Positions 34,713 through 45,373 of a stretch of 64,000 bases of DNA are shown one piece after another. Numbering within the stretch: position 1 is the stretch's first letter; every line of letters begins with the position of its first letter. This DNA is from Epichloe hybrida. Its lineage: Eukaryota > Ascomycota > Sordariomycetes > Hypocreales > Clavicipitaceae. The notes under the pieces were generated by a model. The model did no database searches and had not been told where the DNA came from. It saw only the letters and a program-made list of their open reading frames with translations. The stretch lies in NCBI GenBank assembly GCA_019022495.1, contig JAFEKR010000001.1, positions 3,968,001 through 4,032,000 on the forward strand, given 5' to 3'. The translations under genes and the position numbers were made by a program.

Positions 34713-36218
34713 ATGGCAAACGGCAAACCATGGGGTCTTCATTGGCGGTCGATGCCATCCTTCATCGTGACGACGGTGGCGATCGGGCTCTTCACAGATC
34801 TCTTTCTGTACGGCATCATGGTGCCGATATTGCCCTTTCTCCTGCGGGACCGTCTTTCTGTTCCTAGCGATCAGATACAGTCGTACACGTCCGTTTTGCT
34901 TGCGGCGTATGCCGGGCCTTCACTTCTGTTTGCTATTCCAGCTGGATGGGTTACGGACAAGATTGGCGCCCGTCAGCGGCCTTTTCTCGCCGGTTTGCTC
35001 TTGCAGTTGCTCGCCACGACCGCCATGACGTTTGGGAAGACCATGACTGTGCTGGTAATCGCAAGACTGCTCCAGGGGCTGGCTGCCCCGGTGGTTTGGA
35101 CGACGGGCCTTGCCATGGTCCAAGAAACAACTGACCCCGATAGAATCGGCGAGGCCATTGGCGTGGTAAGCATCTTTGTGCCTTTTTTTCTTCTTCTTTT
35201 TTTTTTATACTTCCCAAGGCAGAAGTAAATGCCCTTACCTCTGTCCTAAAAGGCTAGGGTGCTAGAAAGAAAGAGACCTGACAAGTTTCAGATTTTCGCG
35301 GTCATCTCGGTTGGCGAAGTTGCGGCCCCGGTCGTCGGAGGCGTACTCTACGACAAGGCTGGCATCGCCGGTGTTTTCGGCGTAGCAATAGGGATTCTAA
35401 GTGTTGACGTCGTCATGCGAATCCTCGTGCTCGACAAGAAGACGTTGGCCGGGTACGAGGCGGCAGGCATGCACGAAGCCGCGAGTAACGCTGCAGAGGC
35501 ACGCGAGCACGAACCCCTCCTTGCTTCTCCTTCCAATGATGCATACAAGATCCACGAACAGGTCGGCAGTCTTACCCGGGCCGTCCCCATCTTCTACTGC
35601 CTCCGTGAGCCCCGGTTCATCATGGCCTTCGTGATGACGCTGGTCCAGGCCACGTTCAGAGGAATATTCGACGCCACGGTTCCGATCGAGGCACAGTCAT
35701 TGTTCCACTTCTCCTCTCAGACGGTCGGCCTCTTGTTCATCACGCTCTTTGTGCCGCATTTGACACTCAGCCATGCCGTCGGGTGGTCGGTGGACAAGTA
35801 CGGAACAAGAGCCGTGGCCACGACTGGGTTCCTCTTGTTGGTCCCCTGTCTTGTCGCGCTGGGTCTTCCGTCGCAAGAGTGCATCGCCGGAAGCGCAAAG
35901 GTCGTCTCCTTCTGCGTCATACTGGCCTTGAACGGTATCGGGTTGTGCATGGTCAGTACACCGGCTTTCGTGGAAGCTATACGGGTCACGCAGAGGTACG
36001 AGGCATCCAATCCGGGATTCTTTGGGGATTATGGGCCCTACGCTCAATTATACGGGTTCAATTGCCTCTTCTTCTCTGCTGGGCTTACAATCGGGCCGAT
36101 TGTGGGCGGCGTTTTGAGAGATGCTTTTGGGTACGGAGTCGTCGGCATTCTGTTTTCTGCTGTCTCTGGCATCACAGCCACATTGGCTTTTGCAATTATT
36201 GGCGACAGATCGCGGTGA
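34713..36218 (+). CDS. MFS transporter, DHA1/VMAT-like exporter
   Basis: A 459-residue major facilitator with about 12 membrane segments. Exons are 34713-35165 and 35292-36218. The 126-bp intron (GTAAGC...TTTCAG) joins EAIGV to IFAVISVGEVAAPVVGG in frame; an ATG at 35259 inside the intron is not the start of a separate gene. The motif A region reads GWVTDKIGARQRPF between the second and third membrane segments, a conserved Arg-containing segment reads IARLLQGL, and GEVAAPVVGGVLYD is typical of motif C in drug:H+ antiporters. A charged loop at the centre (EAREHEPLLASP) separates the two halves. It probably exports the cluster product or a toxic intermediate. An in-frame ATG at 34641 would add 24 residues. 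It is divergent from the FAD oxidase and convergent with the NmrA-like gene. Confidence 0.9.
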
Positions 36219-36514
36219 AGTAGGTCCGAAATCTCGACGCAATTCGGCACATGGGAGCCGTGTCGTACATACATTGGCAATGTGTAAGAAGGAGCTAAGT
36301 AGACGAGCCGGAGGATTGACATTTAATCGACGGAGCTAATTCTCCCCTCGGCAAATGAAAGCACAAATAAATATAAATGTACTGCAAGAAATGGGAAACA
36401 GACACCAGTAACCGGATGTGACAAGCTGTTTTGAGCATGGCACTGGAAACCTCAGGCTGCGAAAACGGTCTGGTGGTGAGATTGTTTGAAGCTGCAGCGG
36501 CTGTCAACATGAAA

Positions 36515-37477
36515 CTACGTAGCGTTCGCATTCACCTTCTTCTTGGCCACAACCGCAGCCACGACATGATCCAAGTCCTCGTCCTCCAGTCCCAATAGTT
36601 CCATGGCAAAACCGTCCCGTCGTGTCCAGTCTGCGTCCATGGTTCCCAGCACAAACACAATACTAAAACTGGCCTTGTGATAGTCCGTAGCGAGAAGTTG
36701 ACTGTTCTCCTCGAGATACTGCTTGGACTCGAGATGCTCAGTACGCCACTTGGTGCCCGTGGCACGCTCCAACGCAGCCAGCACCTCGAGCTGCGTGGGA
36801 CAGAAGCTCTGGATGTACAAAGCTCGGTTACGCGTCTCGTCATACCTCTGCAGCACCCGCACGACTGCCTCGGAGACCCGCCGCAGTGTCGAGGATGACG
36901 CTCTGATGTTGCCCCCGTCGAGAATCCGCGCCACATGGGTGTCCAGGTCGAAGTGCAAGAGGTTGTCCTCGAGTCCGTAGTCGAAAAAGTGTCCGTTGAC
37001 AATCGAGGTCCAAGTAAACGGCTTGCCCTGATCGATGGCTCTCTGAGCAAGCTCTTGGTACTTGTTGCGCAGGACAGTCTTTTTGCCGTACATTGGGAAA
37101 TAGCGCTGTGCAACCGGGTTCCAAGACTCGCAGCTGCCAAAGTCGGCGGGAATGAAGCGCCGGACTCCCGCCATGAAGGAGGCCTCTGCAAGGTTCAGGT
37201 GGTGGGAGATGTCGTGGATCTGAAAGGCGGCGATGACGGCGTCCTGGCCAGTGCAGGCCGTGACCAGTTCATCGACATTCATGCTCGGCGAGACGACGAC
37301 GACTCTCGGCGCCGCGGCCGCCACGTCTGCTCGAGGTGGAGGATCTACCGAACGCAGCAAAATGGAAACCTCGAAGCACTCTGCTTCCACGAGGGCCGTG
37401 AGAAGAGCACTGCCTAGAGTGCCATTGGCTCCGACAAGGAGAACTTTGGTGATTGTGACGGGTTGGGTTGACCCCAT
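36515..37477 (-). CDS. NmrA-like / isoflavone-reductase family protein
   Basis: An intronless 320-residue protein. The N-terminal KVLLVGANGTLGSALL (residues about 11-26) is the GxxGxxG dinucleotide-binding motif of atypical short-chain dehydrogenases. FIPADFGSCESWNP, followed by a KYQELAQRAI segment with its Lys, fits the isoflavone-reductase/NmrA group, which reduces double bonds with NAD(P)H or senses the cofactor. Length and absence of a signal peptide fit a cytosolic enzyme. In fungal clusters such proteins often reduce imines or enones. It is transcribed in the same direction as the NRPS-like gene 829 bp upstream and is convergent with the MFS gene (296 bp between stop codons). Substrate unknown. 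Confidence 0.88.
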   Translation of the reverse strand: MGSTQPVTITKVLLVGANGTLGSALLTALVEAECFEVSILLRSVDPPPRADVAAAAPRVVVVSPSMNVDELVTACTGQDAVIAAFQIHDISHHLNLAEASFMAGVRRFIPADFGSCESWNPVAQRYFPMYGKKTVLRNKYQELAQRAIDQGKPFTWTSIVNGHFFDYGLEDNLLHFDLDTHVARILDGGNIRASSSTLRRVSEAVVRVLQRYDETRNRALYIQSFCPTQLEVLAALERATGTKWRTEHLESKQYLEENSQLLATDYHKASFSIVFVLGTMDADWTRRDGFAMELLGLEDEDLDHVVAAVVAKKKVNANAT

Positions 37478-38306
37478 GATTGCGATACGATGTTTTAGAT
37501 GCAGATGAGAGACGGAGGCGAGAAAGACACAATCTGTCGGGGAATGTCACTGTTTAGTCGGCTAGCACTCACTTATACACGTAACAAGTTCGAATACGAC
37601 TCCTCCTGCACGCGTGTCTGATGTTCGAGTTCCCTGTTGGTCTTCATTACTAGTACGACATGCAGTTGACAATATCTCGCCGAGCTGATTTTGTTTACCG
37701 ACTGTCAATCTGGCCTTTGTATGCAGCCTTTTCAAAGCACCAGGGGAGCGGCTAGCTGTGCCCGGCATTTGGGCATCAATGCGCATCCAGCTTTATCACG
37801 ACATGACTGAACCACGATGATGAGTTTGTCCGTGCGGCGCGAATCGGTCGGAGCACGGCACAGATGCCTGCTTGTTGGGCTTGGTTCTGGCTGCGTGTTT
37901 CTGGCTGCGTGTTTCAGTTTCACTTCAGCCGTGTCCAAGCTACGTACATACATATGTACGCTGTGCGACGCGTCTACTCCGCATATGCATCTATACGTGG
38001 TCCGGCTGCATGTGCATGCATGCATACGATTGACTCAATTTACTAGCCGCATATGCACATGCATATGCATATGCCAGTGGCCGCATTGGTCAACAAGTCT
38101 CATCTTTTACCATGCGGGACGGGCCGTCTTTGTCAATGACAACAATGAAGCTTGCGCTAACACGAAGTCTAGGCACACCAATCACCTTTTAATATCTACA
38201 TCTTGCTAATGCGGAGCCATCTATGACGGACAAGCCAGGATCTGGACAAATCTTTTCAATTTTGGCGGCGTGAGCTGGAGGAGCCAGCTGCCACAGTGGT
38301 CATCTC
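37478..38306. other. Intergenic region, NmrA-like promoter
   Basis: Separates the NRPS-like 3' end from the NmrA-like start. It carries overlapping CATATG/GCATGC alternations at about 37998-38078. No gene is supported. Confidence 0.55.
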
Positions 38307-41300
38307 CTATACGGTCGTGGCCACCGCAACTTGCTCCGAGATGCCGGGAGCGGCTCGCCGAAAAACAACATCACACTCCAGCCGAGGATTTTCAGGCCTA
38401 TCTAATGTGTCACCGCATTCTACGTGGCTAGGCAGAGGCAGAAACCCGGCCCTGCACAAAGACTCTGCTGTTTTTCTCAGAGCAACCTTCAACACCAACG
38501 GGGTGTGACCGGTCTGACCCCATGTTTCCCCCGTCTTCTTTCCCCGAAGCTTTTGACCGTCGAGCAAGTGCGCCAGCGGCCAAAAGGGGTGTGTCTCACC
38601 GACGCGTTGAACGTCGGCCAGAGCAGCGGCTAGCCACTCGTTCGCGTTCATGCCCCGGAGCCGATATCCCATGCCGCTCATGATGCTCCAGATTCCAGCC
38701 CAGGTTATACCGTCCATGACTGGTGTCACCGTCTTGGCCTCCGAATCCCATCCGAATGCTGCTCCGGTGATGACGGCCGCCGCCGTCGTTGCGTCAGCCA
38801 GAGGCAGCCATGTTTCCCCCTCGTCAGTGTTGTACGCGCCCACCCTGACGCAAGTTGCCACAAGCCGCCAGACGTAGTCATCCGCGTTGCCGATACCCTC
38901 GGCTGGCGTGCCTACGACGTAGCCGGGACTCACTACGGCGAGGCGTCGTGCTGCCGAGCCATCACGGTCCGCAGCTCGCTTGACCAACGCCTCCGCAACA
39001 AATTTGGTCTGGCTGTACGCGACCGAGTCTACGTGTACCAGACCGCGGGCTATTTCTGCCTCTGTCAGGTTTTCCGAGTCGGCTGTGCGCCGGTTGGACA
39101 CGTAGACAAACTTCGCCCGAGGCGATGACAGTGCAATGAGCAGCAGGTCGACGGTTGAGCGGACATTGGTGGCCTCGAGTGCCGAGTAGCTCTTTGCCCA
39201 GTGCACCGTTGCGCCGTTGTGAATGATGACATCGACTAATTTGCCATCCTTGAGAAGGGCCCAGTTGGTAGAATCGAGCCCCAAGCATGGCAATGAGAGG
39301 TCTCCTACCCAGACATCAAGCTTCTCGCCGTGCACGTCTGTCCACCAAAGTGACTTTTTTGCCGCATCAATGACACGCATTCTTGCCGAGGCTGGCGATG
39401 TGCCGCGTACCAAGGCAATGACGCGGTCTACATGCCTGTGCTCGAGGAGTTGTCGTAAAATCTGAGTGCCAAGATAGCCATTGCCGCCGGTGAGAAAGAC
39501 GATCATGTTGGAACAAGTCTTTTTTGGTGAGTTGACGTCCGTCATGGCACGATGAAGTATCTGATGCTCAGAGATACGAGAGTCCAGACGGTTGATCTTG
39601 GCCAGGGTGTCGATGCCGCCGGTTTGTACCGAGGTTTTGGATTCACGAGAGACCGCAGCTGTTTGCTTCTCCGCGACACACCTCGCTAAAGTGCGAATAG
39701 CCATGGTCTCGTCCGCGAGCTGCTTCATGCTGAGCTTCACACCAAGCTTTTTGGAGATGAAGTACATGAGGGACATCATGTTTATCGAGTCGAGGCCAGA
39801 GGAAGCAAGAAGCACGTCGCGGAAACCGTCAGGCCCTGCCAACCCTGCCCGGTAGCAAGCCGGAATGATGGAGGCAATCTTTTGCGCCAGCGCATAGGCT
39901 GGCTGCTCCGTTTCCGCTATCAGTTCGCTGTTACTCGACCCATCAGAGGTCAAGTGCGGGCTATTGCGAAACATCAATCGTCCCATCTCACGTAATTCTC
40001 GGCGGTTTACCTTCCCCGTAGCTGTCACGGGAAACTCTTTTATGTGAACCAAAACAACTGGCCACATGTAGCTTGGTAGGCGCTGTGCCAATCTGTCCTT
40101 CAGTTGAGCGGTCAAGGGGGCAACCTGAGCCTCCGAACCAGTACGAAGATTCTTCGAATGCAAGAACGCTGCCAAAAGCGGTTCCGACTTGTTTTCGTGC
40201 GGCAAAAAGACTTCCGCCACAACCTGATGCTTGCTGTCCATGCACTCCTGGAGACAGACTTCAACCTCGCCAAGCTCGACTCGCTGTCCACGGATCTTGA
40301 CTTGTGTATCCTTGCGACCGACGTATGACAGGCTCCCGTCTTCGTGATAACGCACCAGATCGCCCGTCTTGTAAAGTCGTCCCTGTCGTCCTTGGTGGGC
40401 CGAGGAGCCTCGAAGCAGCCATGCAGGGTTGTGGATGAATGACGCTTCCGTTTTCCTCACGTCCTGCAGATAGCCACGTCCAACAAGCGGCCCTTCAATC
40501 AAGAGCTCGCCTGTGGCCCCAGGGGGTAACAGACGGTCATGGTTCTCCGGGTCGACAACCCAAGTCACGACACCAGCTCCCTTGCCTATGCGAGTTGCCT
40601 CATCAGGGCTGGACGAGGCGCAGTTGACCACGCATATATGGCATTCAGCGGGCCCATAAGCATTCATCACTTGAGCCTTCCCCCACCACGGTGTACAGTT
40701 TTCAACTGTGACGGCCTCTCCGGCAAAAATGATCGTCTTCAAATCAGGCAATGTCTCGGGGTCCAGAAGACCAGCCACTGTCGGCGTGAGATCGACAATG
40801 GTGGCTCGCATGTCCCTCATGACCTTGGCGAGATTTTCCTTGCGACCTTTCTCAGACGGAATACACAGGCAGCCACCGGCAATCAAGGTGGCAAAGGCAT
40901 TGTGGATGGCAATGTCGAATGCATATGATGCGAAATCAAAGACGCGAGACTCGGATGTGAATGAGAGACGCTCGAGCTGATACCCCACGCTAGAGCAGAA
41001 GTTCTCATGCGTCAGCACGACTCCCTTGGGACTGCCTGTGCTACCAGATGTGAATACAGCAAACATGGCAGTCGAAGGTGACTGTGCGTCCTGGTGCGGA
41101 GGTGACGCATGCTCTGTTATTTCCGTGATGCCTGGACCAACTTCGAAAACCGATTTGCACAGCCGCGTGCTCAACTCCGTATTTGCAACAGAGGAAAGCA
41201 GTATTTCTGCGCCAGTTTGTTTCACCACAGACCCAAGTCGTTGTTCCGGAAGACTTGGGTCAAGCAACACGACTCCGCCTCCTGCCTTGAGCACGCCTAG

Positions 41301-42284
41301 CATGGCTATCACAGCCCATTTGGACTTTTCGAAACACAGTGGAACCAGGACGTCGGTTTGAACACCGAAGCTGACTAGTTGGACTGCCAAAGCCGTGGCA
41401 TGCTGGTCCAGTTCAAGATAACTCAAGTCGCCATCCCAAGCGCAGACGGCTGGCGCATCGGGCTGCATTTGTGACTTTTGAGCAATCAAGTCGTGTGCAC
41501 ATCTTCTCACTGGTACAGGCACGTCGCTGTTCCACGTCCATATAGCCTCCAGGTCATATGGACTGATGATGTCAATGTCCAGCAACGTTGCATCACGGCC
41601 TGCACCTGCAAGCTTGCGGATGACATGCTCGAGACGTGCAAGCACCCCCTTGGCGGCCCACGGCGCCGTGGCATCCGTTCGGGAACTCACCGTGGCCTTG
41701 TATTGGCCCGAACATATCTGAAAGTCGAGAATAACGGCATTTCTGGCCATTTTCTGTAGTTGGCTCTCGGCCCGCAACGTCTCGACAAGGTCTCGGGCCG
41801 GTGTCAAATCTTCATGTCTGACAATAAGCACCGTCTGAGGGGACTGGCTGTCACCCCCGAGTGGTATTTTCGCGGTCGCATCTGAGCTGACTTGCCCCGT
41901 AAAGGTCAAATTTGCGATTTCGTTCTGGACTGTTTCAAGATAGTGCGCGATTGTTTGGCTGCTCTCCAACTTGATGTGTGCCGGGTTTGATGCCACGTAT
42001 GCCGCCGGACTGCTCTTCTCAGCAGTAACGACAAAAAGTATTGCATCTTCCGAATCGGTCATACGACCGACAATCAGAGCCCAGGATGCATGGATGATGG
42101 TTGACGCCGAACTCGATGCCATCGCCAGCGCATCGAAGAGCTGCTCGTCAGGATGCCTGACAACTTCGTCCACCACCAGATGCTTCACAGCGGCAGGTTC
42201 GGCAGTAGACGAGCAATTCCAATGCGTGACATTGCTTGGCTGACGATCGGACGCCAAAGTCGCAGTAGATGACAGAGTCGCCAT
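38307..42284 (-). CDS. NRPS-like A-T-R enzyme (Lys2-type carboxylate reductase)
   Basis: An intronless 1325-residue enzyme. Residues about 60-250 resemble the C-terminal half of a condensation domain (HASWALIVGRMTDSED) but carry no HHxxxDG, so this is a vestige. The adenylation domain (about 262-765) has FTSGSTGSPKG (411-421), YAFDIAI with D457, NAYGPAE (541-547), YKTGD (638-642), GRKDTQVKIRGQRVELGE and K758 in TATGKVNR. D457 corresponds to the Asp that binds the alpha-amino group, so an amino acid is the likely substrate. The thiolation site is S833 in SGLDSI. The reductase domain has TGGNGYLG (932-939) and Y1090-xxx-K1094, giving NADPH-dependent release as aldehyde or alcohol. The end, AGFLPLPSH, resembles alpha-aminoadipate reductase. 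It is divergent from the CGS-like gene across a 1.29-kb promoter. The likely role is to activate and reduce an amino acid in a small-molecule pathway. Confidence 0.93.
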   Translation of the reverse strand: MATLSSTATLASDRQPSNVTHWNCSSTAEPAAVKHLVVDEVVRHPDEQLFDALAMASSSASTIIHASWALIVGRMTDSEDAILFVVTAEKSSPAAYVASNPAHIKLESSQTIAHYLETVQNEIANLTFTGQVSSDATAKIPLGGDSQSPQTVLIVRHEDLTPARDLVETLRAESQLQKMARNAVILDFQICSGQYKATVSSRTDATAPWAAKGVLARLEHVIRKLAGAGRDATLLDIDIISPYDLEAIWTWNSDVPVPVRRCAHDLIAQKSQMQPDAPAVCAWDGDLSYLELDQHATALAVQLVSFGVQTDVLVPLCFEKSKWAVIAMLGVLKAGGGVVLLDPSLPEQRLGSVVKQTGAEILLSSVANTELSTRLCKSVFEVGPGITEITEHASPPHQDAQSPSTAMFAVFTSGSTGSPKGVVLTHENFCSSVGYQLERLSFTSESRVFDFASYAFDIAIHNAFATLIAGGCLCIPSEKGRKENLAKVMRDMRATIVDLTPTVAGLLDPETLPDLKTIIFAGEAVTVENCTPWWGKAQVMNAYGPAECHICVVNCASSSPDEATRIGKGAGVVTWVVDPENHDRLLPPGATGELLIEGPLVGRGYLQDVRKTEASFIHNPAWLLRGSSAHQGRQGRLYKTGDLVRYHEDGSLSYVGRKDTQVKIRGQRVELGEVEVCLQECMDSKHQVVAEVFLPHENKSEPLLAAFLHSKNLRTGSEAQVAPLTAQLKDRLAQRLPSYMWPVVLVHIKEFPVTATGKVNRRELREMGRLMFRNSPHLTSDGSSNSELIAETEQPAYALAQKIASIIPACYRAGLAGPDGFRDVLLASSGLDSINMMSLMYFISKKLGVKLSMKQLADETMAIRTLARCVAEKQTAAVSRESKTSVQTGGIDTLAKINRLDSRISEHQILHRAMTDVNSPKKTCSNMIVFLTGGNGYLGTQILRQLLEHRHVDRVIALVRGTSPASARMRVIDAAKKSLWWTDVHGEKLDVWVGDLSLPCLGLDSTNWALLKDGKLVDVIIHNGATVHWAKSYSALEATNVRSTVDLLLIALSSPRAKFVYVSNRRTADSENLTEAEIARGLVHVDSVAYSQTKFVAEALVKRAADRDGSAARRLAVVSPGYVVGTPAEGIGNADDYVWRLVATCVRVGAYNTDEGETWLPLADATTAAAVITGAAFGWDSEAKTVTPVMDGITWAGIWSIMSGMGYRLRGMNANEWLAAALADVQRVGETHPFWPLAHLLDGQKLRGKKTGETWGQTGHTPLVLKVALRKTAESLCRAGFLPLPSHVECGDTLDRPENPRLECDVVFRRAAPGISEQVAVATTV

Positions 42285-43577
42285 GGTTACGATGGTACTG
42301 ACAGTTGACGGAGTTGATGGTGCGTGTTGATGAGGACGTACAATTTTTCACCTACGTAGCCATCACTCCAGGAGTTGGAGCAATGTCGAATAAGGTCTTT
42401 TGTAGAGACCATTATGGACAGTTGCCATTGTCCATTATGGCTACGGCATCGGGACATGACGCTTGACAATGTTAGTCCCTGGTCAAAGTGCCAACACATA
42501 CGGGACGACGGCAAAATTCGAATCCGGACCTACAGACTGCATCATGCTCGTGGCTGGCTGGGCTCAGACATGGCGGGCAGGAAAGAAACGCCATAATCTC
42601 CCGCTACCAGCAAAGCGTGCTGGTGAGTCCTGTCATTTTTCACAATTTCCTCACACATATGCAGCACGCCCAGACACCTGGGCATATAGGAGCTTCATTA
42701 TACAGAGCTGTACTACTCACCTACTTTACCACTAGTTCAGCCGGAGGAAACTCCTTGGGAACGTGGAGAATCCGGATGCACTGGGAGCAGCAAGGGCCGC
42801 CATGGAGAAGGCGGACCTCCGCATCAAACCGGGTTGCACCGAATGTCCATATCTACGCCAAAGAAGACCTCAGACACGGTAATCAATCTAAAAATGGTTG
42901 AGACACGGAATACGGGATCTTGACCGCGCCGTGTGTAGAGCGGATTTGAAACCGCCACATATGTATATAGATGGGCAGCATATACATGCCAATTGGTTGC
43001 AGTCCAGCTATGCTAAAGGGTCTGTCTGATACCCTGGTCCTTGCTCAAATTATTTTCCGTCCTGATTTAGCTCTATACATACGCCTCACCGTTCAGCCAT
43101 GGTCTCACGCATGAGCGGAACGAAACATGGTCTGACGATGCGACCTGCAGCGACCTTCATGACTAGGGTGGTGCATGCGGGCATTGTCAGGGAGACATGT
43201 CTGGTGCATCCGGATGTGTGTAAGTCAAAGATGGCAAAATTTCGTTTACACGAACAGTCGAGGTGTCTTTCTGATTCGTGCGGAAGTGGCCCGAACATGG
43301 TGCTCCCGCTGGCAGTAATTCCGTTGCAGAAACGACAAGTAACCCAGTCTTAGCCTCAGGATAGTTCGTTTCCCACAGACACAATATACGTCAATTTACA
43401 CCACCTCTCTGGGTTATGACGAGCGCAGTTTCAAAAAGTCGTCTCTGTGCTTCCTGCTGCTTTTTTTTTTTTTTTCCCAATCGCGACTAGTCCCTGACAA
43501 CCACTCTTACCAGCAAGGCAAGGATAACATCGGAAAGGAGCACTTCTGCACGGATTCTGCTACTAATCCAAGCAATC
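42285..43577. promoter_or_regulatory. Divergent promoter, NRPS-like / CGS-like
   Basis: A 1293-bp spacer between divergent start codons. It holds a duplicated CCATTATGG at 42409-42417 and 42432-42440, with centres 23 bp apart, about 130-150 bp upstream of the NRPS-like ATG. A T run of about 15 bases lies upstream of the CGS-like ATG near 43460. These are candidate regulatory elements only. Confidence 0.5.
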
Positions 43578-45373
43578 ATGGCTATTGCGTTTGGAGAGCC
43601 GATACCAGTCGGAGAAGAGCATGTAGGTCTCTAAACCTTGGAAACCCCCGCCGTAGAAATCCGGACCTCGGTTCTCATCCGTCCTCACCAGGCCATCTGC
43701 GTATCGCTCCCTGAATGGGACCACTCGATAGGTTTTAGCTCCCAGGACGCAGAGCTCCTGGATGCCTTGAAAGCAGGATACCCCCGATTCAGCTTGCATC
43801 AGGCTGTCGCAAAATTGGAGCAGAACCTGGTGAAGTGGTCGACATTTCTGCCCGGTCCACCGCTGGCCATCGTACCTGGGGAAGCCATCAAGCTGTTCCC
43901 GAGCGAGACAATGGCCAAGGCTTGCCAGAAATACCTGCAGAAAGTTGCAGCAGATACGGACGGCGGCAAGCGGTGCGTTCGCGTTACCCATGTGACCATG
44001 GACGGCATACTTGAGGACATCAGTTGCACTCAGTCGCAAGGTTGGCACAAGCACCCCGAAGAACACGTCTATGCCGTGACGTATCCTGATGAGCTGGCTC
44101 GGTATGCTTGGAAATTCTGGCTGCACACAGGCTACGGCGTTTCTAGCCGTTTCTGCGCCTTTTGGCTCAAGAATGCCACCTTTCTCTTCTCTGAAAATGG
44201 AGCGAAGACAAATGGGTTGGCGCGAAAGTTACCCGCAAGGGAAGCGAGAGAAGCATCCAAAGCTATGAGAGAGCACATTGCTACGCTCTATTCAACGCAA
44301 GAGGTCAAGGCGGCCGCAGGGGACGTGTTCCTGTTTCAGGGCGGCATGGCGGCCATTACGCAGACAGCCACGAGCTTGAGCAAGATTGCTGTCGACCGAT
44401 GTGAAGGGCGAAATGGCTACAGTGTCGCTGTGTTTGGGTGAGCTCGAGCCTCCCAACCGCCGCATAGACTCGCCACTGACGTTGTAGTTTCTTATATACT
44501 GATACCTTGAAGGTGCTTAGGGACGTTCTTGGCTTTGACACTGTCCATTATGGCCACGCATCGTCCAAGGATTTGGAAGCACTGGAGCGGGAGTTGCAAA
44601 CGGGAGGGTATGTCGACGCTCTCTACACCGAGTTCCCCACGAATCCGCTGCTTACGATAGTCGACCTCGAGCGACTACATGCTCTGGCGGAGAAATACGA
44701 CTTCATCCTCGTTGTCGATGATACCATTGGCACCCCCATAAACATCGCAGTAGCTCCCTTGTGCGACGTAGTCTGTACCAGCCTGACCAAGATGTACAGC
44801 GGCGCAGGCAACGTCATGGGCGGAAGTGTCGTTGTGAGTCCCTGGTCCCGTCACCACGATAGTTTGTGCGAGACATTTGCGGCCCACCACGAGGACACCT
44901 TTTTCCCCCTGGACCTTCTCGTCATGCGCGCCAATAGCGCTCAATTCGAGCACCGTGTGGCCACGGCAAGTCGAAATGCTCAAAGCGTCGCTGAGCTGCT
45001 CCGGCGACACAGGCTTGTGGAAGAGGTCCTCTATCCAGGGGGCGGCCCTGCGCAGTCCCTCTACGACAAGGTCAAGCGTCCTGGTGCCGGCTATGGCTTC
45101 CTGCTGTCCGTACGCTTCTCGCATCCCGAAGCGGCCGTGGCATTCCACGACGCCCTGGACACGGCGAGAGGTCCGAGTTTTGGCACAAGCTTCACCCTCG
45201 CTTGCCCATATACCGTGCTCGCACATTACGCAGAGTTAGAGTGGGCGGCCAAGTTTGGTGTCTGGGAGCACCTAGTCCGTATAAGTGTCGGTATTGAGCA
45301 ACCCGAAGTTCTATACTCGGTTTTTGCAAATGCCCTTGCCGCTGCTGAAAGTGCAGCTGCAAATGGTGGATAA
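43578..45373 (+). CDS. Cystathionine-gamma-synthase-like PLP enzyme
   Basis: A PLP enzyme of the Cys/Met metabolism (trans-sulfuration) family, 558 residues. I place the start at 43578, with exons 43578-43622, 43692-44437 and 44488-45373. The first intron (69 bp) joins MAIAFGEPIPVGEEH to AICVSLPEW, restoring the N-terminal motif seen in fungal cystathionine gamma-synthases; the second is 50 bp. A longer single frame starting at 43638 is open through the first intron and is less likely. K365 in SLTKMYSGAGN is the PLP-binding Lys, VDDTIGTPIN contains the Asp contacting the PLP ring nitrogen, and TEFPTNPLL matches the family. Such enzymes replace the gamma substituent of O-acyl-homoserine with a sulfur or carbon nucleophile. 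Sharing a promoter with the NRPS-like gene suggests a pathway-specific paralogue rather than the housekeeping methionine enzyme. Confidence 0.9.

Noticed and set aside
35259..36218. Separate 319-codon gene starting at 35259
   Set aside because: It is the second exon of the MFS transporter; the ATG lies in the intron and the junction 35165/35292 restores a conserved transporter motif.
42488..42901. 137-codon ORF in the NRPS-like/CGS-like promoter
   Set aside because: No domain, overlapping frames at 42375-42735, and located in a divergent promoter.
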